DNA of 64,000 bases from assembly GCA_028817895.1 (NCBI GenBank), contig JAPPOQ010000009.1:1-64000 (forward strand), read 5' to 3'. The first letter of the stretch is position 1. Every line of letters begins with the position of its first letter. The notes under the pieces were generated by a model. The model saw nothing but the letters and a program-made list of their open reading frames with translations, had not been told where the DNA came from and ran no database searches. This stretch comes from Ahrensia sp. Its GTDB lineage: Bacteria; Pseudomonadota; Alphaproteobacteria; Rhizobiales; Rhizobiaceae. Made by a program: the position numbers and the translations under genes. Positions 16,254 to 26,100 of this stretch are shown piece after piece.

Positions 16254-16521
16254 AGGCTTTCTCGAAACACAATTTGCCGGGGACCCTCGCTCGATAGTCA
16301 CGGCTGTTGATGCGTGCGCCAAATCAGCGAATTCTGACCGTCGCCAACGCCATTCGATTCCACTCGATCAGACCGGGAAAGCGGGTGTTTGTCTCGGGCA
16401 GGTCTCACCGGAAACGAATTACACTTGAACCCCATAAAATCATGAACACCGTTAAGCAGTTCATGTTCAATCAGAAATTTCTTCCCGTGCATGTCTTTCG
16501 GTTCCCGAAGGAGATGCGCGC

Positions 16522-17460
16522 ATGTTCGACTATCCGCTGTTGGAGGCCCTCCTCGCCATCGAGCGGGAAGGGTCGTTCGAGAATGCGGCGCAGGCGATGG
16601 GAATATCGAAGTCTGCAATCTCGCAAAAGATCGGATTGCTGGAACAGCGCCTTGGAGCGCCGGTCCTGGAGCGCAATCCGGCACGTCCGACGGCGTTTGG
16701 AAGGAGCCTTTGCAGACATTTTGAGCGGGTACGGTTGCTGGAGTCCGTCCTTTCCATCGAACATGGACATCACTTCGATACGAAACGGATTGAGACCGCA
16801 TCCTTGAAGGTTGCGGTCGATGACGACATGCCAACGCGCTGTCTGCTGAATACCCTCGAACCCGTTGCGGACGATCACCGGAACCTTCTCTTCGATATCT
16901 CAATCCGGAAGAACGGAGACACGATCGACAGTCTGCAAAACGGAGACGCTGCCGCAGCGATTTCGACAGCAAACACAAGCTCCATCTTATCTCCACAGAC
17001 GAGGGACATTCAGACCCATGAGCTCGGCTCACTGACATTCATCGCAGTTGCAAGTCCCGAATTTGCCGCAAACGCGTTACTGGACGGAATTAGGCAGGAA
17101 GCCCTGATACAGGCACGCTGTGCCTCCTACGACGCGGATAATGACCTCAATGTCCGGTTCGCCTCGGAACTGCTCGGGATGTCGATCGGCAAGCCAACCT
17201 ACACGATCCCCTCAACGCACGGACTCCGGACTCTTGTCCTCGATGGATGTGCCTGGGCGGTGTTACCCTCCCACCTTGTACGGCAGCATCTCGTAACCGG
17301 CCGGCTGGTCGATCTTTGCCCCGGCCAATCGCTACAGATCGAGCTGTTCTGGCACATCTCGACATATCTGGACGAGTTGCCACTTAACATTACGGATACG
17401 GTTAAACGTGCGGTGGAGCGGCTTGGTTCAGTCGGCAAACCTGGCAATCCGGCTGCATGA
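16522..17460 (+). CDS. LysR-family regulator, ArgP/LysG-like (second copy)
   Basis: 312-residue paralogue of the preceding regulator: MFDYPLLEALLAIEREGSFENAAQAMGISKSAISQKIGLLEQRLG in the DNA-binding domain, then a diverged effector-binding domain. AAGGAGA precedes the start. Presumably arose by tandem duplication; effector and targets are unknown. The 268 bases between the two genes contain no other gene. Confidence 0.8.
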   Translation: MFDYPLLEALLAIEREGSFENAAQAMGISKSAISQKIGLLEQRLGAPVLERNPARPTAFGRSLCRHFERVRLLESVLSIEHGHHFDTKRIETASLKVAVDDDMPTRCLLNTLEPVADDHRNLLFDISIRKNGDTIDSLQNGDAAAAISTANTSSILSPQTRDIQTHELGSLTFIAVASPEFAANALLDGIRQEALIQARCASYDADNDLNVRFASELLGMSIGKPTYTIPSTHGLRTLVLDGCAWAVLPSHLVRQHLVTGRLVDLCPGQSLQIELFWHISTYLDELPLNITDTVKRAVERLGSVGKPGNPAA

Positions 17461-17651
17461 CATGAGTTGAGTAGTACTAAACACGGTTCAGGAATTGGCT
17501 GCTTTCGCGGCGCATTATTGGCGGGACTGTGCATTCAACACTGATAGTCTGACGAGAATCCCGTCATCCGCCTTCAGGCGTTTGGATGGGGATATCGCCG
17601 GCCCAAGCATAATCCCGATGCCGGTTTCTGTGCGGAAGTCTGGAACGATCG

Positions 17652-17990
17652 ATGAAGAAACTGCTCACTAACCTCATCGCTCTCAGGACGAATCTTGTTG
17701 GTACGGTTCTGGTGTCGTTGCTGGTTTCGTCCGCAACTTTGATCGGGTCACATCTTCTGACGACAGGATCGGCGAGTCATACCGATCAACATGCCGGGCC
17801 TGTTTCGAATGTTCCTTCGGGGTCATCTCTCCTGGATTGCGATGAAGGAATCTATTCGCCCGTGCAGAGGGCATGTGTGTCGCAAGAGGTGTTCGACGGT
17901 GAAATGGAGCGGCTGTTCGCGGCCCTTGGAATCGACACTACGCTCTATCGGACAGTATCGAACAGGTCTCCCGATGCAGCCGACCACTAA
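17652..17990 (+). CDS. Small membrane-anchored protein of unknown function
   Basis: 112 residues: one N-terminal transmembrane or signal segment (about 15-38), then an exported domain with two cysteines in LLDCDEGIYSPVQRACVSQEVFDGEMERLFAALGI. I do not recognise the family with certainty. It sits ten bases upstream of a run of coupled small exported proteins, which suggests a shared role, possibly in cell-envelope or conjugation functions of the plasmid. Confidence 0.5.
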   Translation: MKKLLTNLIALRTNLVGTVLVSLLVSSATLIGSHLLTTGSASHTDQHAGPVSNVPSGSSLLDCDEGIYSPVQRACVSQEVFDGEMERLFAALGIDTTLYRTVSNRSPDAADH

Positions 17991-17999
17991 CGGAAAGGA

Positions 18000-18578
18000 A
18001 TGACAGTGACGAAACGGATGTTGAAAACACGACTAGCAGCCCTTTCCCTGTTGGGTGTCGGTGCTGCGCTCTCGCAGCCGGACGAAGCGCGGGCCTACGA
18101 CATGGACTGCAAGGTGATCCTGTGTATCGCCGGCGGCTTTCCGCCGGGTTGCGCCGATGCCTACCGCTACATGATCAAGCGCATTACCCGTTTCCCGAAA
18201 CCGCTTCCGCCCTTCGGCTTCTGTCCGATGTCGGACGGGACGGAATACTCCGCCCACAAGGTCAGCTACCGCTATCTCGGCACAGGCCCGGAAGCATATG
18301 ATTGTCCGGCCGGCACGAAGCTCTATTTCCATCGAAACGACACCGATCGCGGTGGTCCGGGCAACGCAACCGCCATCTGCTATACCCACACGACGCGCGA
18401 GCGCATCGGATGGGGCCGCGACACGGAATGGCGGACAGTCTATCACGGTCAGTCTCCCGCGAAGCGTGTCGATTTCGAACTGCGGATCACGATCGAACCG
18501 GGTACCGCGCAGGAATTCCGTTCACCGCTGTTCCGCATCAACTGGCGCACCGGCCATCGGTCGCAACGGCCTGTCTGA
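18000..18578 (+). CDS. Exported cysteine-rich hypothetical protein, mobile-element associated
   Basis: 192 residues with an N-terminal signal ending near ARAYD, then DCKVILCIAGGFPPGCADAYRYMIKRI, FGFCPM, YDCPAGTK and AICYTH. The spaced cysteines suggest periplasmic disulfides. I associate the DCKVILCxAGGFPxGC segment with hypothetical proteins of integrative elements and plasmids, near type IV secretion genes, but this comes from memory and no secretion genes lie in the window. Its stop overlaps the next start (TGATG). Confidence 0.55.
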   Translation: MTVTKRMLKTRLAALSLLGVGAALSQPDEARAYDMDCKVILCIAGGFPPGCADAYRYMIKRITRFPKPLPPFGFCPMSDGTEYSAHKVSYRYLGTGPEAYDCPAGTKLYFHRNDTDRGGPGNATAICYTHTTRERIGWGRDTEWRTVYHGQSPAKRVDFELRITIEPGTAQEFRSPLFRINWRTGHRSQRPV

Positions 18579-18919
18579 TGGTCCGATGGATGGTGTTTTT
18601 TCTGATTGCCGCATTTGCAAGTCAGGCACTTGCCGAAGACCGGCTGCGCACCATCAATCTCTCGGCGGGTCTTAAGAGCTGTCTGGCTCCGATCGAGACC
18701 TATCCTTACAGACTCGACAAAAGCGATCCTCTCTACGAGACGGCGCGAGAGGATCATCAGCGGCATCTCGACGAAATGGAAGACTATGTGAACTGTCTCG
18801 ACCGTGAGAGAGGTGCGGCTCTTGACCAGCTCCGGGCATCCTTCGATCTCTTCCTTGAGAATTTTGGCGAGGATGCCGTGCTGGATTATGCCGCCGAAAG
18901 AGGTGTGGACGGCGAGTGA
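18578..18919 (+). CDS. Small exported hypothetical protein
   Basis: 113 residues starting in the stop of the upstream gene (TGATG): signal peptide MVRWMVFFLIAAFASQALA, then a charged helical domain with cysteines in GLKSCLAPIETYPYRLD and YVNCLDRERGAALDQLR. No recognised family. Overlap with both neighbours makes translational coupling, and hence a common function with the preceding exported protein, likely. Confidence 0.5.
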   Translation: MVRWMVFFLIAAFASQALAEDRLRTINLSAGLKSCLAPIETYPYRLDKSDPLYETAREDHQRHLDEMEDYVNCLDRERGAALDQLRASFDLFLENFGEDAVLDYAAERGVDGE

Positions 18920-19092
18920 AACTCCCCTACCTGCTTGCCGTCATTATCACGTCGAGACATGAGGTTGGCGCCGTGGTCGAGATCAAGGGTGGAGCGACCA
19001 GTCGCGACCAGATTCGCATTGGCGATAAAGCCAAGGTCGAAATGGATCTTTTCGACACTTGTTCCAAACTTTCAGAAGACAGTTGGTTCTGA
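18916..19092 (+). CDS. Small coupled ORF (58 aa)
   Basis: GTG start inside the upstream TGA (GTGA). The 58-residue product begins MKLPYLLAVIITSRHEVGAVVEI and ends DTCSKLSEDSWF. It has a short hydrophobic N-terminus and one cysteine; no family recognised. Supported mainly by the junction and by being third in a series of overlapping small genes. Confidence 0.35.
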   Translation: MKLPYLLAVIITSRHEVGAVVEIKGGATSRDQIRIGDKAKVEMDLFDTCSKLSEDSWF

Positions 19093-19499
19093 ACGAAGAG
19101 ATAAACGGAGACCCAAAACCCGGCTCACACTTTCCCGCGCCTGCCGCCCGGCGGAAAGCGGACGCCACCGCCATGCTGGCGCTCCCTAGAGTTCGCATTC
19201 CGCGTTTTGAGCCAGGCAGTCGGTCCCGGGTCTGCGGCCGGCGGTGATACCGCCGCCCGCACCGCATACCTGACCCTCCTACGGCTGCCCATTTTTTTTG
19301 GGGGCGGTCCCGAATGACGTTTGGTTCGCCGATGGCCCTCATCACGAAGGCCATGAACGGATCCCGCGAGACCAACAATGGTATCGAGTGTCCGGAAGGC
19401 AACCGTCACAGAGAAAGAGGTGGGAAAGCCCGGGGTGACCGGGCTTGGAAGGGAAGAGAGAGTTTTCCCGGGCCCGGGATTGCCAGAAGGAGCAAACCC
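19093..19499. other. Leader region upstream of the large parB-like gene
   Basis: 407 bases without a gene. It contains an inverted repeat GGCGG-tgata-CCGCC near 19228-19242, a T-run followed by a G-run near 19290, a hairpin AAGCCCGG-ggtga-CCGGGCTT (19426-19446) and the palindrome CCCGGGCCCGGG near 19467-19478. The hairpins sit within 75 bases of the next start codon and resemble the structured leaders of other genes in this block. Confidence 0.5.
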
Positions 19500-21638
19500 A
19501 TGACGGCCTCAAAAACTGCATCCAGAACATCGAAATCGTCCACCAAGGCGAAACCACGCCGCAGCCGCAAATCATCGAAAGCGAGCCAAGCGGAGGGCGC
19601 CGCGAAAATCGCAGACATCCGCATGATCCCGCTAAGCCAGCTCGTCCTGTCGCCGAAAAACGTGCGCAAAGTGGCTGCCGGCGCGACCGACGATGCCGAA
19701 CTTCTTGCCTCCATCCGCGAGGAGGGCGTCAAGCAGAACCTCGTCGTCTATGCCGGCGACAAGGACACGTTTCTCGTCGACGCCGGCGGACGGCGTCTGA
19801 AAGCCCTGCAAACGCTGGCCGATGAAGGCGCGATCCCCGAGGATCATCCCGTCGCCTGTCTCGTCGAGGATGAGTGCGATGCGACGATGTCGTCGACCAT
19901 CGAGAACACGCAGCGGGCCGCCATGCATCCAGCCGACGAATATGAGGCCTATGCCAGCCTCATCGACGAAGGGAGGAGCGAGGAGGACATCGCGCGCAAG
20001 TTCGGCGTGACGGTCGCCAAGGTCCAGCGCCGCCTGAAACTCGCCCGCGTCGCTCCGGAAATCCTCGAGGCCTTCCGTACCGGCGACATCACTCTCGAAT
20101 GCGTCATGGCCTTTACGCTCACCGATCATCACGACCGACAGATGACGGTCTGGCAGTCTGTCAAGGACAGTCACTACGTCCATGCGCAAGCCATCAAGAA
20201 CAGGCTGACGGAGACGTCCTACTCCGCCGGTTCGACACTCGGCAAATTCGTCGGTGTCGAGGCTTATGAGGCGGCGGGTGGCACGGTGATGAGCGATCTG
20301 TTTTCAGACCGCGACACGACCTATTTCGAGAACCCCGAACTGGTCGAGCGGCTCGCCCTCGAAAAGCTGCAAAAGGCGTCCGAGACCTATCTTGGCGACT
20401 GGAAGTGGGTCGATACGCATCTGGAGCTCGATCACGGTGCCCTGCGCTCCTTCGGGCGGGTGCAGCCGCAGGAGTTGCCGGACGATCACGAGCTGCTCCA
20501 GGAGCTGAAGACGCTCACCGCACGCGAGGAGGAACTGGCGCGTATCGGAGACGAGCGTGATGCGACGGACGAAGAAATCGCCGAGTATGAGGCCATCGAG
20601 GCCCGCCTGACCGAAATCGATGACGAGATCGAAGCGGCTAGACCGTTTGCCGAGGAGAATCGCGCCATTGCCGGCGTTGTGCTGACGATCGGCTGGCACG
20701 GCGAACTCCAGGTCACAAGAGGGCTTGTACGACCCGAGGACATCCCTGCGCAGGAGACGCAAGCGGATGACGACGGTGGAGCGGATACGCGTGTCTCCTC
20801 GCCGACCTCCTCCACTCCGGTGCCCGTGGCCGATCCGGCTGCCGCGATGCGCAAGGCGGAAGGCATGCCGAATTCTCTGGCCGACGATCTGCGCACTGCC
20901 CGCCACCACATTCTGCGGGCCCATCTGTCGGGGGACTACGATGTTGCGTTCGACGCCCTGCTCTACACGATGTGCAAGCGCGCTTTTTCCCCGGGTTATG
21001 TGAGCGGTCTGCCGATGGACGTCTCGCTGACGCGGTACCACGCACCCAATGGCGGCAAGCTCGTTTCAGGATCGGTCGCCGATCGCATGATCGAGGGGAT
21101 CAGAAAGGGTCTCAATCTCGACTGGATGGAGCTGGAGCAGCCGGAGGACTTCAAGGCTCTCTGCGCCCTTTCCATCGACGACAAGCAGGCGCTTTTCGCC
21201 TTTGCGGTGGCCACCGCACTGAAAGCGCAACTGGCGACCGACAATGGCCCCTCCCCGGTTATCGAGGAACTGGGAGCGCGCCTGGATGTCGATGTCGCGG
21301 CCTGCTGGCGGCCGACAGCCGCCAATTACTGGAGCTCGGTCACCAAGGCTCACATTGCCTCGGTCGCACAAGAGGTCATCGACGGCGAGTTTGCCGAAGA
21401 GCGCACATCGGAGAAGAAGGGCGAAGCGGCTGCCGCCATGGAGCAGGCCTTTGCCGAAACCGCGATGGAGGCAGCAGGATTCGACAAGGAGACTGCCGCC
21501 AGGACCACCCGCTGGCTGCCCAAGGGTATGGCCTTCGCCGGGGCCGACTTTGCCGACGAGCCGCTCGACGCGGTCGATGTCGGTTCCAGCGAAGAGGGCG
21601 AGCTTCCCGCCTTCATGACGGATGGTGAGGCCGCATAA
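19500..21638 (+). CDS. Large ParB/RepB/Spo0J-like nuclease-domain protein
   Basis: 712 residues. Lys/Ser-rich N-terminus (1-35), ParB N-terminal domain (about 40-140: MIPLSQLVLSPKNVRK, LLASIREEGVKQNLVV, DAGGRRLKAL, ENTQRAAMHPADEYEAY), an HTH region (EEDIARKFGVTVAKVQRRLKLA), then a long C-terminal part with acidic coiled coil (about 350-400). Much larger than partition ParB; such proteins are typical of accessory blocks in alphaproteobacterial plasmids and ICEs, distinct from the true plasmid RepB at 33583. ParB-fold proteins are now known as CTPases, but role here is unknown. ATG 19500 has AAGGAG upstream; longer in-frame starts lack one. Confidence 0.8.
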   Translation: MTASKTASRTSKSSTKAKPRRSRKSSKASQAEGAAKIADIRMIPLSQLVLSPKNVRKVAAGATDDAELLASIREEGVKQNLVVYAGDKDTFLVDAGGRRLKALQTLADEGAIPEDHPVACLVEDECDATMSSTIENTQRAAMHPADEYEAYASLIDEGRSEEDIARKFGVTVAKVQRRLKLARVAPEILEAFRTGDITLECVMAFTLTDHHDRQMTVWQSVKDSHYVHAQAIKNRLTETSYSAGSTLGKFVGVEAYEAAGGTVMSDLFSDRDTTYFENPELVERLALEKLQKASETYLGDWKWVDTHLELDHGALRSFGRVQPQELPDDHELLQELKTLTAREEELARIGDERDATDEEIAEYEAIEARLTEIDDEIEAARPFAEENRAIAGVVLTIGWHGELQVTRGLVRPEDIPAQETQADDDGGADTRVSSPTSSTPVPVADPAAAMRKAEGMPNSLADDLRTARHHILRAHLSGDYDVAFDALLYTMCKRAFSPGYVSGLPMDVSLTRYHAPNGGKLVSGSVADRMIEGIRKGLNLDWMELEQPEDFKALCALSIDDKQALFAFAVATALKAQLATDNGPSPVIEELGARLDVDVAACWRPTAANYWSSVTKAHIASVAQEVIDGEFAEERTSEKKGEAAAAMEQAFAETAMEAAGFDKETAARTTRWLPKGMAFAGADFADEPLDAVDVGSSEEGELPAFMTDGEAA

Positions 21639-21694
21639 GGCCCCTCCCCTGGCCTTGGACTACGGATCGCCCTCGCGTCAGAGGGCGGTCCTTT

Positions 21695-21745
21695 CTCCCT
21701 GACGGGTTGTGACGGCCGAGCGGTTTCGGCCGGCCCGTCAGGGAG
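21695..21745 (+). promoter_or_regulatory. Leader hairpin enclosing a ribosome-binding site
   Basis: Outer stem CTCCCTGACGGG (21695-21706) with CCCGTCAGGGAG (21734-21745), and an inner stem GGCCGA (21714-21719) with TCGGCC (21726-21731). The GGGAG serving the start at 21752 lies in the 3' arm, so folding would hide it. Confidence 0.65.
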
Positions 21746-21751
21746 AAGACC

Positions 21752-22027
21752 ATGCCAAAATCATACGACTACACCGTCAAGCTGTATCGCGCGCGCCGCG
21801 ATAGGGGTTTCGTGGTTACCGAATACGACTTCGGAGACTCGCAGCCCTCGAAACAGATCACCGCCGCGGGAATGGACGATCTCGTCAGCCAGATCGAGGA
21901 TTTCGCGATGGAGCATGGCGAAGGATGCCGCGCCTCGGTGAAATGCCATGCGGCGCGAAAGCCGCCCGGGTTCGGGAAGGCCACAGAGGATCTTTACTTC
22001 AATCTCGAAGCGGCATCAGCGGCCTGA
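21752..22027 (+). CDS. Small conserved hypothetical protein
   Basis: 91 residues, no signal peptide, no recognised domain: begins MPKSYDYTVKLYRARRDRGF, then ITAAGMDDLVSQIEDFAMEHGEG. Soluble, slightly basic at the N-terminus. Flanked by structured leaders on both sides within the ParB-helicase block, so probably a regular accessory gene of this plasmid module. Confidence 0.55.
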   Translation: MPKSYDYTVKLYRARRDRGFVVTEYDFGDSQPSKQITAAGMDDLVSQIEDFAMEHGEGCRASVKCHAARKPPGFGKATEDLYFNLEAASAA

Positions 22028-22053
22028 ATACCCGCGCATCAAACACCGACTAG

Positions 22054-22087
22054 AGCCAGCCTCAGGTGCGAACCACCGCGGCTGGCT
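22054..22087 (+). terminator. Stem-loop between small accessory genes
   Basis: AGCCAGC (22054-22060) pairs with GCTGGCT (22081-22087) around a 20-base loop that can itself fold (GGTG/CACC). A pyrimidine tract (TTCTTTCG) follows, so it could act as a weak terminator or attenuator between the genes ending at 22027 and starting at 22112. Confidence 0.45.
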
Positions 22088-22111
22088 TTCTTTCGTTCGG
22101 AGGACAATATA

Positions 22112-22705
22112 ATGACCGACCCCGTTCACGAAGAAGAGCATCGCGGCTCGACCATCAGGATCTATCACGACCCGGACGCCGAAAGCCCGCGCGACTGGGA
22201 CAATCTCGGCACCATGGTCTGCGGTCACCCCCGCTACACTCTGGGTGACATGCACGATTTCGGCTGTGCGGCGGAGTTTCTCGTCGATCTTCTCGGTCTG
22301 GATCGGGACCGCGACCTCAGCGTCGATCAGCTCCTGGCCCGGGCCGAGAAGGTCGCCGTGATTCTGCCCGTCTATCTCTACGATCACTCGGGCCTGGCCA
22401 TGAACACCATCGGCTTTCACTGTCCCTGGGACAGCGGTCAGGTCGGCTTCATCTACGTTACGCTCGAAGACATCCGGCGCGAATACGGAATATCGCGTGT
22501 TTCCGCGAAACGGCGTGCCGCAGTGGTCGACCGTCTCCGTCAGGAGGTTGATACCTATTCCGACTATCTCGGCGGATTCGTCTATGGCTACACCGTCGAA
22601 CGCGGCGGCGAGGAAATCGACAGCTGCTGGGGCTTCATCGGCGACTATGACGGGTACTGCCTGGAAGAAGCGCGATCGAACGTGCCTGCCGGTGTGGTGG
22701 CATGA
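22112..22705 (+). CDS. Mobile-element conserved hypothetical protein
   Basis: 197 residues. Hallmarks are DWDNLGTMVCGHPRYTLGD, ILPVYLYDHSGLAMNT and PWDSGQVGFIYVTLEDIRREYG, a set I recognise from uncharacterised proteins of phages, plasmids and integrative elements; no function is established. Soluble, acidic. Its stop overlaps the next gene (ATGA). Confidence 0.65.
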   Translation: MTDPVHEEEHRGSTIRIYHDPDAESPRDWDNLGTMVCGHPRYTLGDMHDFGCAAEFLVDLLGLDRDRDLSVDQLLARAEKVAVILPVYLYDHSGLAMNTIGFHCPWDSGQVGFIYVTLEDIRREYGISRVSAKRRAAVVDRLRQEVDTYSDYLGGFVYGYTVERGGEEIDSCWGFIGDYDGYCLEEARSNVPAGVVA

Positions 22706-23067
22706 CCCGGCAAGAGCAGATGGCGCAGCTCGACTCGATGATTGCCGCCTACCATCACAATCACAACCGTCTGGAATGCATCGCGCATGATATGCGCAAG
22801 AAAGCGGAAGCGATCACACGCCGCGACCGGCCCAAGAAGCGTCAATATGGGCGCAACAGTGCGACCTGGACCGGTGCCGATGAGGCCTATTTTCTCGAGC
22901 GCTTTTTCGATCTCGAAGACGAGCGGCGCATCGAGATCGTAACCCTCTCCGCAAAGATGACCAGGCAGGCCGCCGCCATCGAAGCACTCGTCTCGAAGCT
23001 GGGTCTCAACGATCCGCCCGGCTTGCCGGGAGTGCCACTCGTTTACCCCGGATCGGGTATCCGCTGA
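22702..23067 (+). CDS. Small basic hypothetical protein
   Basis: 121 residues starting in the preceding stop (ATGA). Mostly helical and charged, with a likely coiled coil in the middle (RFFDLEDERRIEIVTLSAKMTRQ) and a Gly/Pro-rich tail. No recognised family; coupling with the upstream gene suggests a shared role in the accessory block. Confidence 0.5.
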   Translation: MTRQEQMAQLDSMIAAYHHNHNRLECIAHDMRKKAEAITRRDRPKKRQYGRNSATWTGADEAYFLERFFDLEDERRIEIVTLSAKMTRQAAAIEALVSKLGLNDPPGLPGVPLVYPGSGIR

Positions 23068-23127
23068 TCGGCAGGCCAGAGAAAGAGTCCCGGAAGGGAG
23101 GGTGAACCCTCCGGGATGAAGAGAGAG

Positions 23128-23164
23128 CTCTCCGGTTGGGTTCGTTGAACCCAAACCAGGAGAG
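23128..23164 (+). promoter_or_regulatory. Leader hairpin enclosing a ribosome-binding site
   Basis: CTCTCC-GGTT-GGGTT (23128-23142) pairs with AACCC-AACC-GGAGAG (23148-23164) with single-base bulges around a CGTTG loop. The AGGAGAG that serves the start at 23171 is wholly in the 3' arm. A second hairpin, CCCGGAgGGAGGGT type, lies just upstream at about 23088-23115. Confidence 0.65.
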
Positions 23165-23170
23165 ATCCGC

Positions 23171-26100
23171 ATGACCGCACACCCTGCCGCGCACCCTGAC
23201 TCGCATCCCGCCACCCACACTGACTCATTGGCAAAGCCCGAACCTTTCAACGCAAACAAACTGCTTCCCGACACTTCCAAGGCATCCGGCATCCTTGCCG
23301 CAGCCCACACCCTTTTGGCACATCTCGAGGCGGGCGAGGTGCTCACGGCCCCCCTCCTCCGCTCGGTCATGGAATCGGCTTTCGATGCAACGGATGCCGA
23401 GGGCCTGTGGATCTGGAAGGATGCCTATGAGGCGGCAGAAGCCGCACAGGTGCTGATGATGCAGAAATTCGGCGCCGCCATGCAGCGCCTTGCCGGGTCG
23501 GATGTGGCATTTCTGTCGATGATCGAAAAACTCGTGTCACTTGTGCCGGCGCAGACGCGGCGGTCCGAGGACATGGTTGCCCTGCAGCAGTTCTCGACGC
23601 CGCTACCGCTTGCCGCGGTCGCTGCACTGGCCGCAAAAATGATGACCAATGACGTGGTTCTCGAACCGTCGGCCGGAACGGGTCTTCTTGCCGTCTTCGC
23701 ACGGTTGTCCGGTGCCCGGCTTCACCTCAATGAGATCGCAAAATTGCGTGGCACACTCCTTCGCGGGTTGTTTCCCGATTCCTCCGTCACGTCCCATGAT
23801 GCAGCATCGATCGACGACCGTCTCGACCGAAGCATCACGCCAAGCGTCGTGCTCATGAACCCGCCTTTCTCGGTTGCGCAGCATGTGGAGGGAAGGTTCA
23901 GGACGGCGACGGCGCAGCATGTTCTTTCATCGCTTGCGCGGCTTCGAACCGGCGGGCGTCTTGTGGCGATCACGGGTTCGAGTTTCAGCCCTGCGACCAA
24001 GCAGTTCCGCTCCGCCTTTGAGAGGATTGCAGCGCAGGGCCGGATCGTTCTGTCCGTGCCCATCGCGGGCAAGGTCTTCGCCAAACACGGTACGAGTGTC
24101 GAAACGCGCCTGACCGTCATCGACAAGTCGCCCGTCGGCAGCGCACCGAACGAGCTGGGTCCGTCGGTCTTTCACCCGCTAACCGATGATGTTGATGACC
24201 TGCTGAAGTTCGTTCACAGCGAACTGCCTCCCCGCCTTGGGATCGCCGACAGTGCACCCGCCGAGAAAGGCACAAGAAGCGCCCTACTCTCGCTGCGTGA
24301 TGCCGCCCGTGCCGAAACACGGGCGATCGAAGCCAGGCGCGCCGAACATCCCTTCGACAGTGCCGAGACGGTCGACCTTGCCTATCAGATCAGGGAAAGC
24401 GGCGAGACGGCAACGAGGCTCTCCGACACGATCTATGAGCCCTACGTCCTGCAGGCGATCGCGATCGACAATGCTGCGGAGCATCCGACAAGGCTTGTCC
24501 AGTCGGCGGCCATGGCCTCGGTCGCGCCCCCTGCCCCGAAGCACATCCCGAAGCTTCCTGCGACCGTCATGAAAGACTGCTTGCTGTCGGGGCCGCAGCT
24601 GGAAAGCGTAATCTATGCCGGCGATGCGCATGCCACGCATCTGAAAGGGTGGTTCAAACCCTCCGAGGTCGAAGGATCGCTTGTCGCCGCCAATGAGGAC
24701 GACGAAGACGCGTTCCGGCTACGCAAGGGCTGGTTCCTCGGGGACGGCACCGGCTGCGGCAAGGGCCGGCAGGTCGCCGGGATCATTCTCGACAACTGGC
24801 TGAACGGGCGGCGCCGCGCCGTCTGGGTCTCCAAATCCGACAAGCTCCTGGAAGACGCGAGGCGCGACTGGATGGCGCTTGGCGGCCGCGAAAGCGACAT
24901 CGTTCCGCTGGCGAGGTTCCGGCAGGGCAAGGAGATCAGACTGGCCGAGGGCATTCTGTTCGTGACCTATGCGGCGCTGCGCTCGCCGGAACGCCAGATC
25001 GGTGGCGCGGTCAAGCCGTCGCGCCTGGACCAGATCGTCGATTGGCTGGGATCTGATTTCGACGGCGTGATCGCCTTCGACGAGGGCCATGCCATGGCCA
25101 ATGCGGCGGCGCAGTCGACCGAGCGCGGTGATAGTAAGGCCTCGCAGCAGGGCATGGCGGGACTTGCCTTACAGAACCGCGTTCCGGATGCTCGTGTTCT
25201 CTACGTATCCGCCACGGGTGCCACGGTCGTCTCGAACCTCGCCTATGCCTCGCGCCTTGGCCTTTGGGGCACAGGCGACTTTCCCTTTACCACGCGTGCC
25301 GAATTCGTGTCGGCCATGGAGTCGGGCGGGATCGCCGCCATGGAGATCATCTCACGCGACCTGAAGGTGCTCGGCCTCTATCTGGCGCGGTCGCTCTCCT
25401 ATGAAGGCGTCGAATACGAGATGCTGATCCACGATCTGAGCCCCGCGCAGATCGCGATCTACGATTCCTACGCCGAGGCGTTTCAGGTCATTCACAACAA
25501 TCTCGACAAGGCGCTCGAGGCCTCCGGCATCACATCGGAATGCGGGACGCTCAACCCGCAGGCGAAATCCGCGGCGCGCTCCGCCTTCGAGAGCAACAAG
25601 CAGCGCTTCTTCAACCACCTCATTACAGCAATGAAATGCCCTTCGCTCATCAAGGCGATCGAGGCGGATCTCGCGGCGGGGCATGCGGCGGTGATCCAGG
25701 TCGTCTCGACGTCCGAAGCGCTGATGGAACGGCGCCTGGCCGCTATCCCGGCTTGCGAATGGCACGACCTGCATGTCGACATCACGCCGCGCGAATATGT
25801 GATGGACTATCTCACCCATTCCTTCCCGGTTCAGCTCTTCGAACCCTACACCGACGAGGACGGGAACCTGCGCTCACGGCCGGCCATGGACGAAGACGGC
25901 AACCGAATCGTCTGCCGCGAGGCGGAACGCCGCCGCGACGCGCTGATCGAACGGCTCGGCATGCTGGCACCCGTCCAGGGCGCGCTCGACCAGTTGCTGT
26001 GGCATTTCGGGACGGGTCGGGTGGCCGAGGTCACGGGCCGAAAGCGCCGCATCGTCAGGACGGCCGACGGGCGCCTGAAGGTCGAGAACCGGCCCGCCTC

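Noticed and set aside
19500-21638. Partition ParB of the plasmid
   Set aside because: It is twice the usual length and far from a ParA; the real partition pair is repA-repB at 32231-34635.
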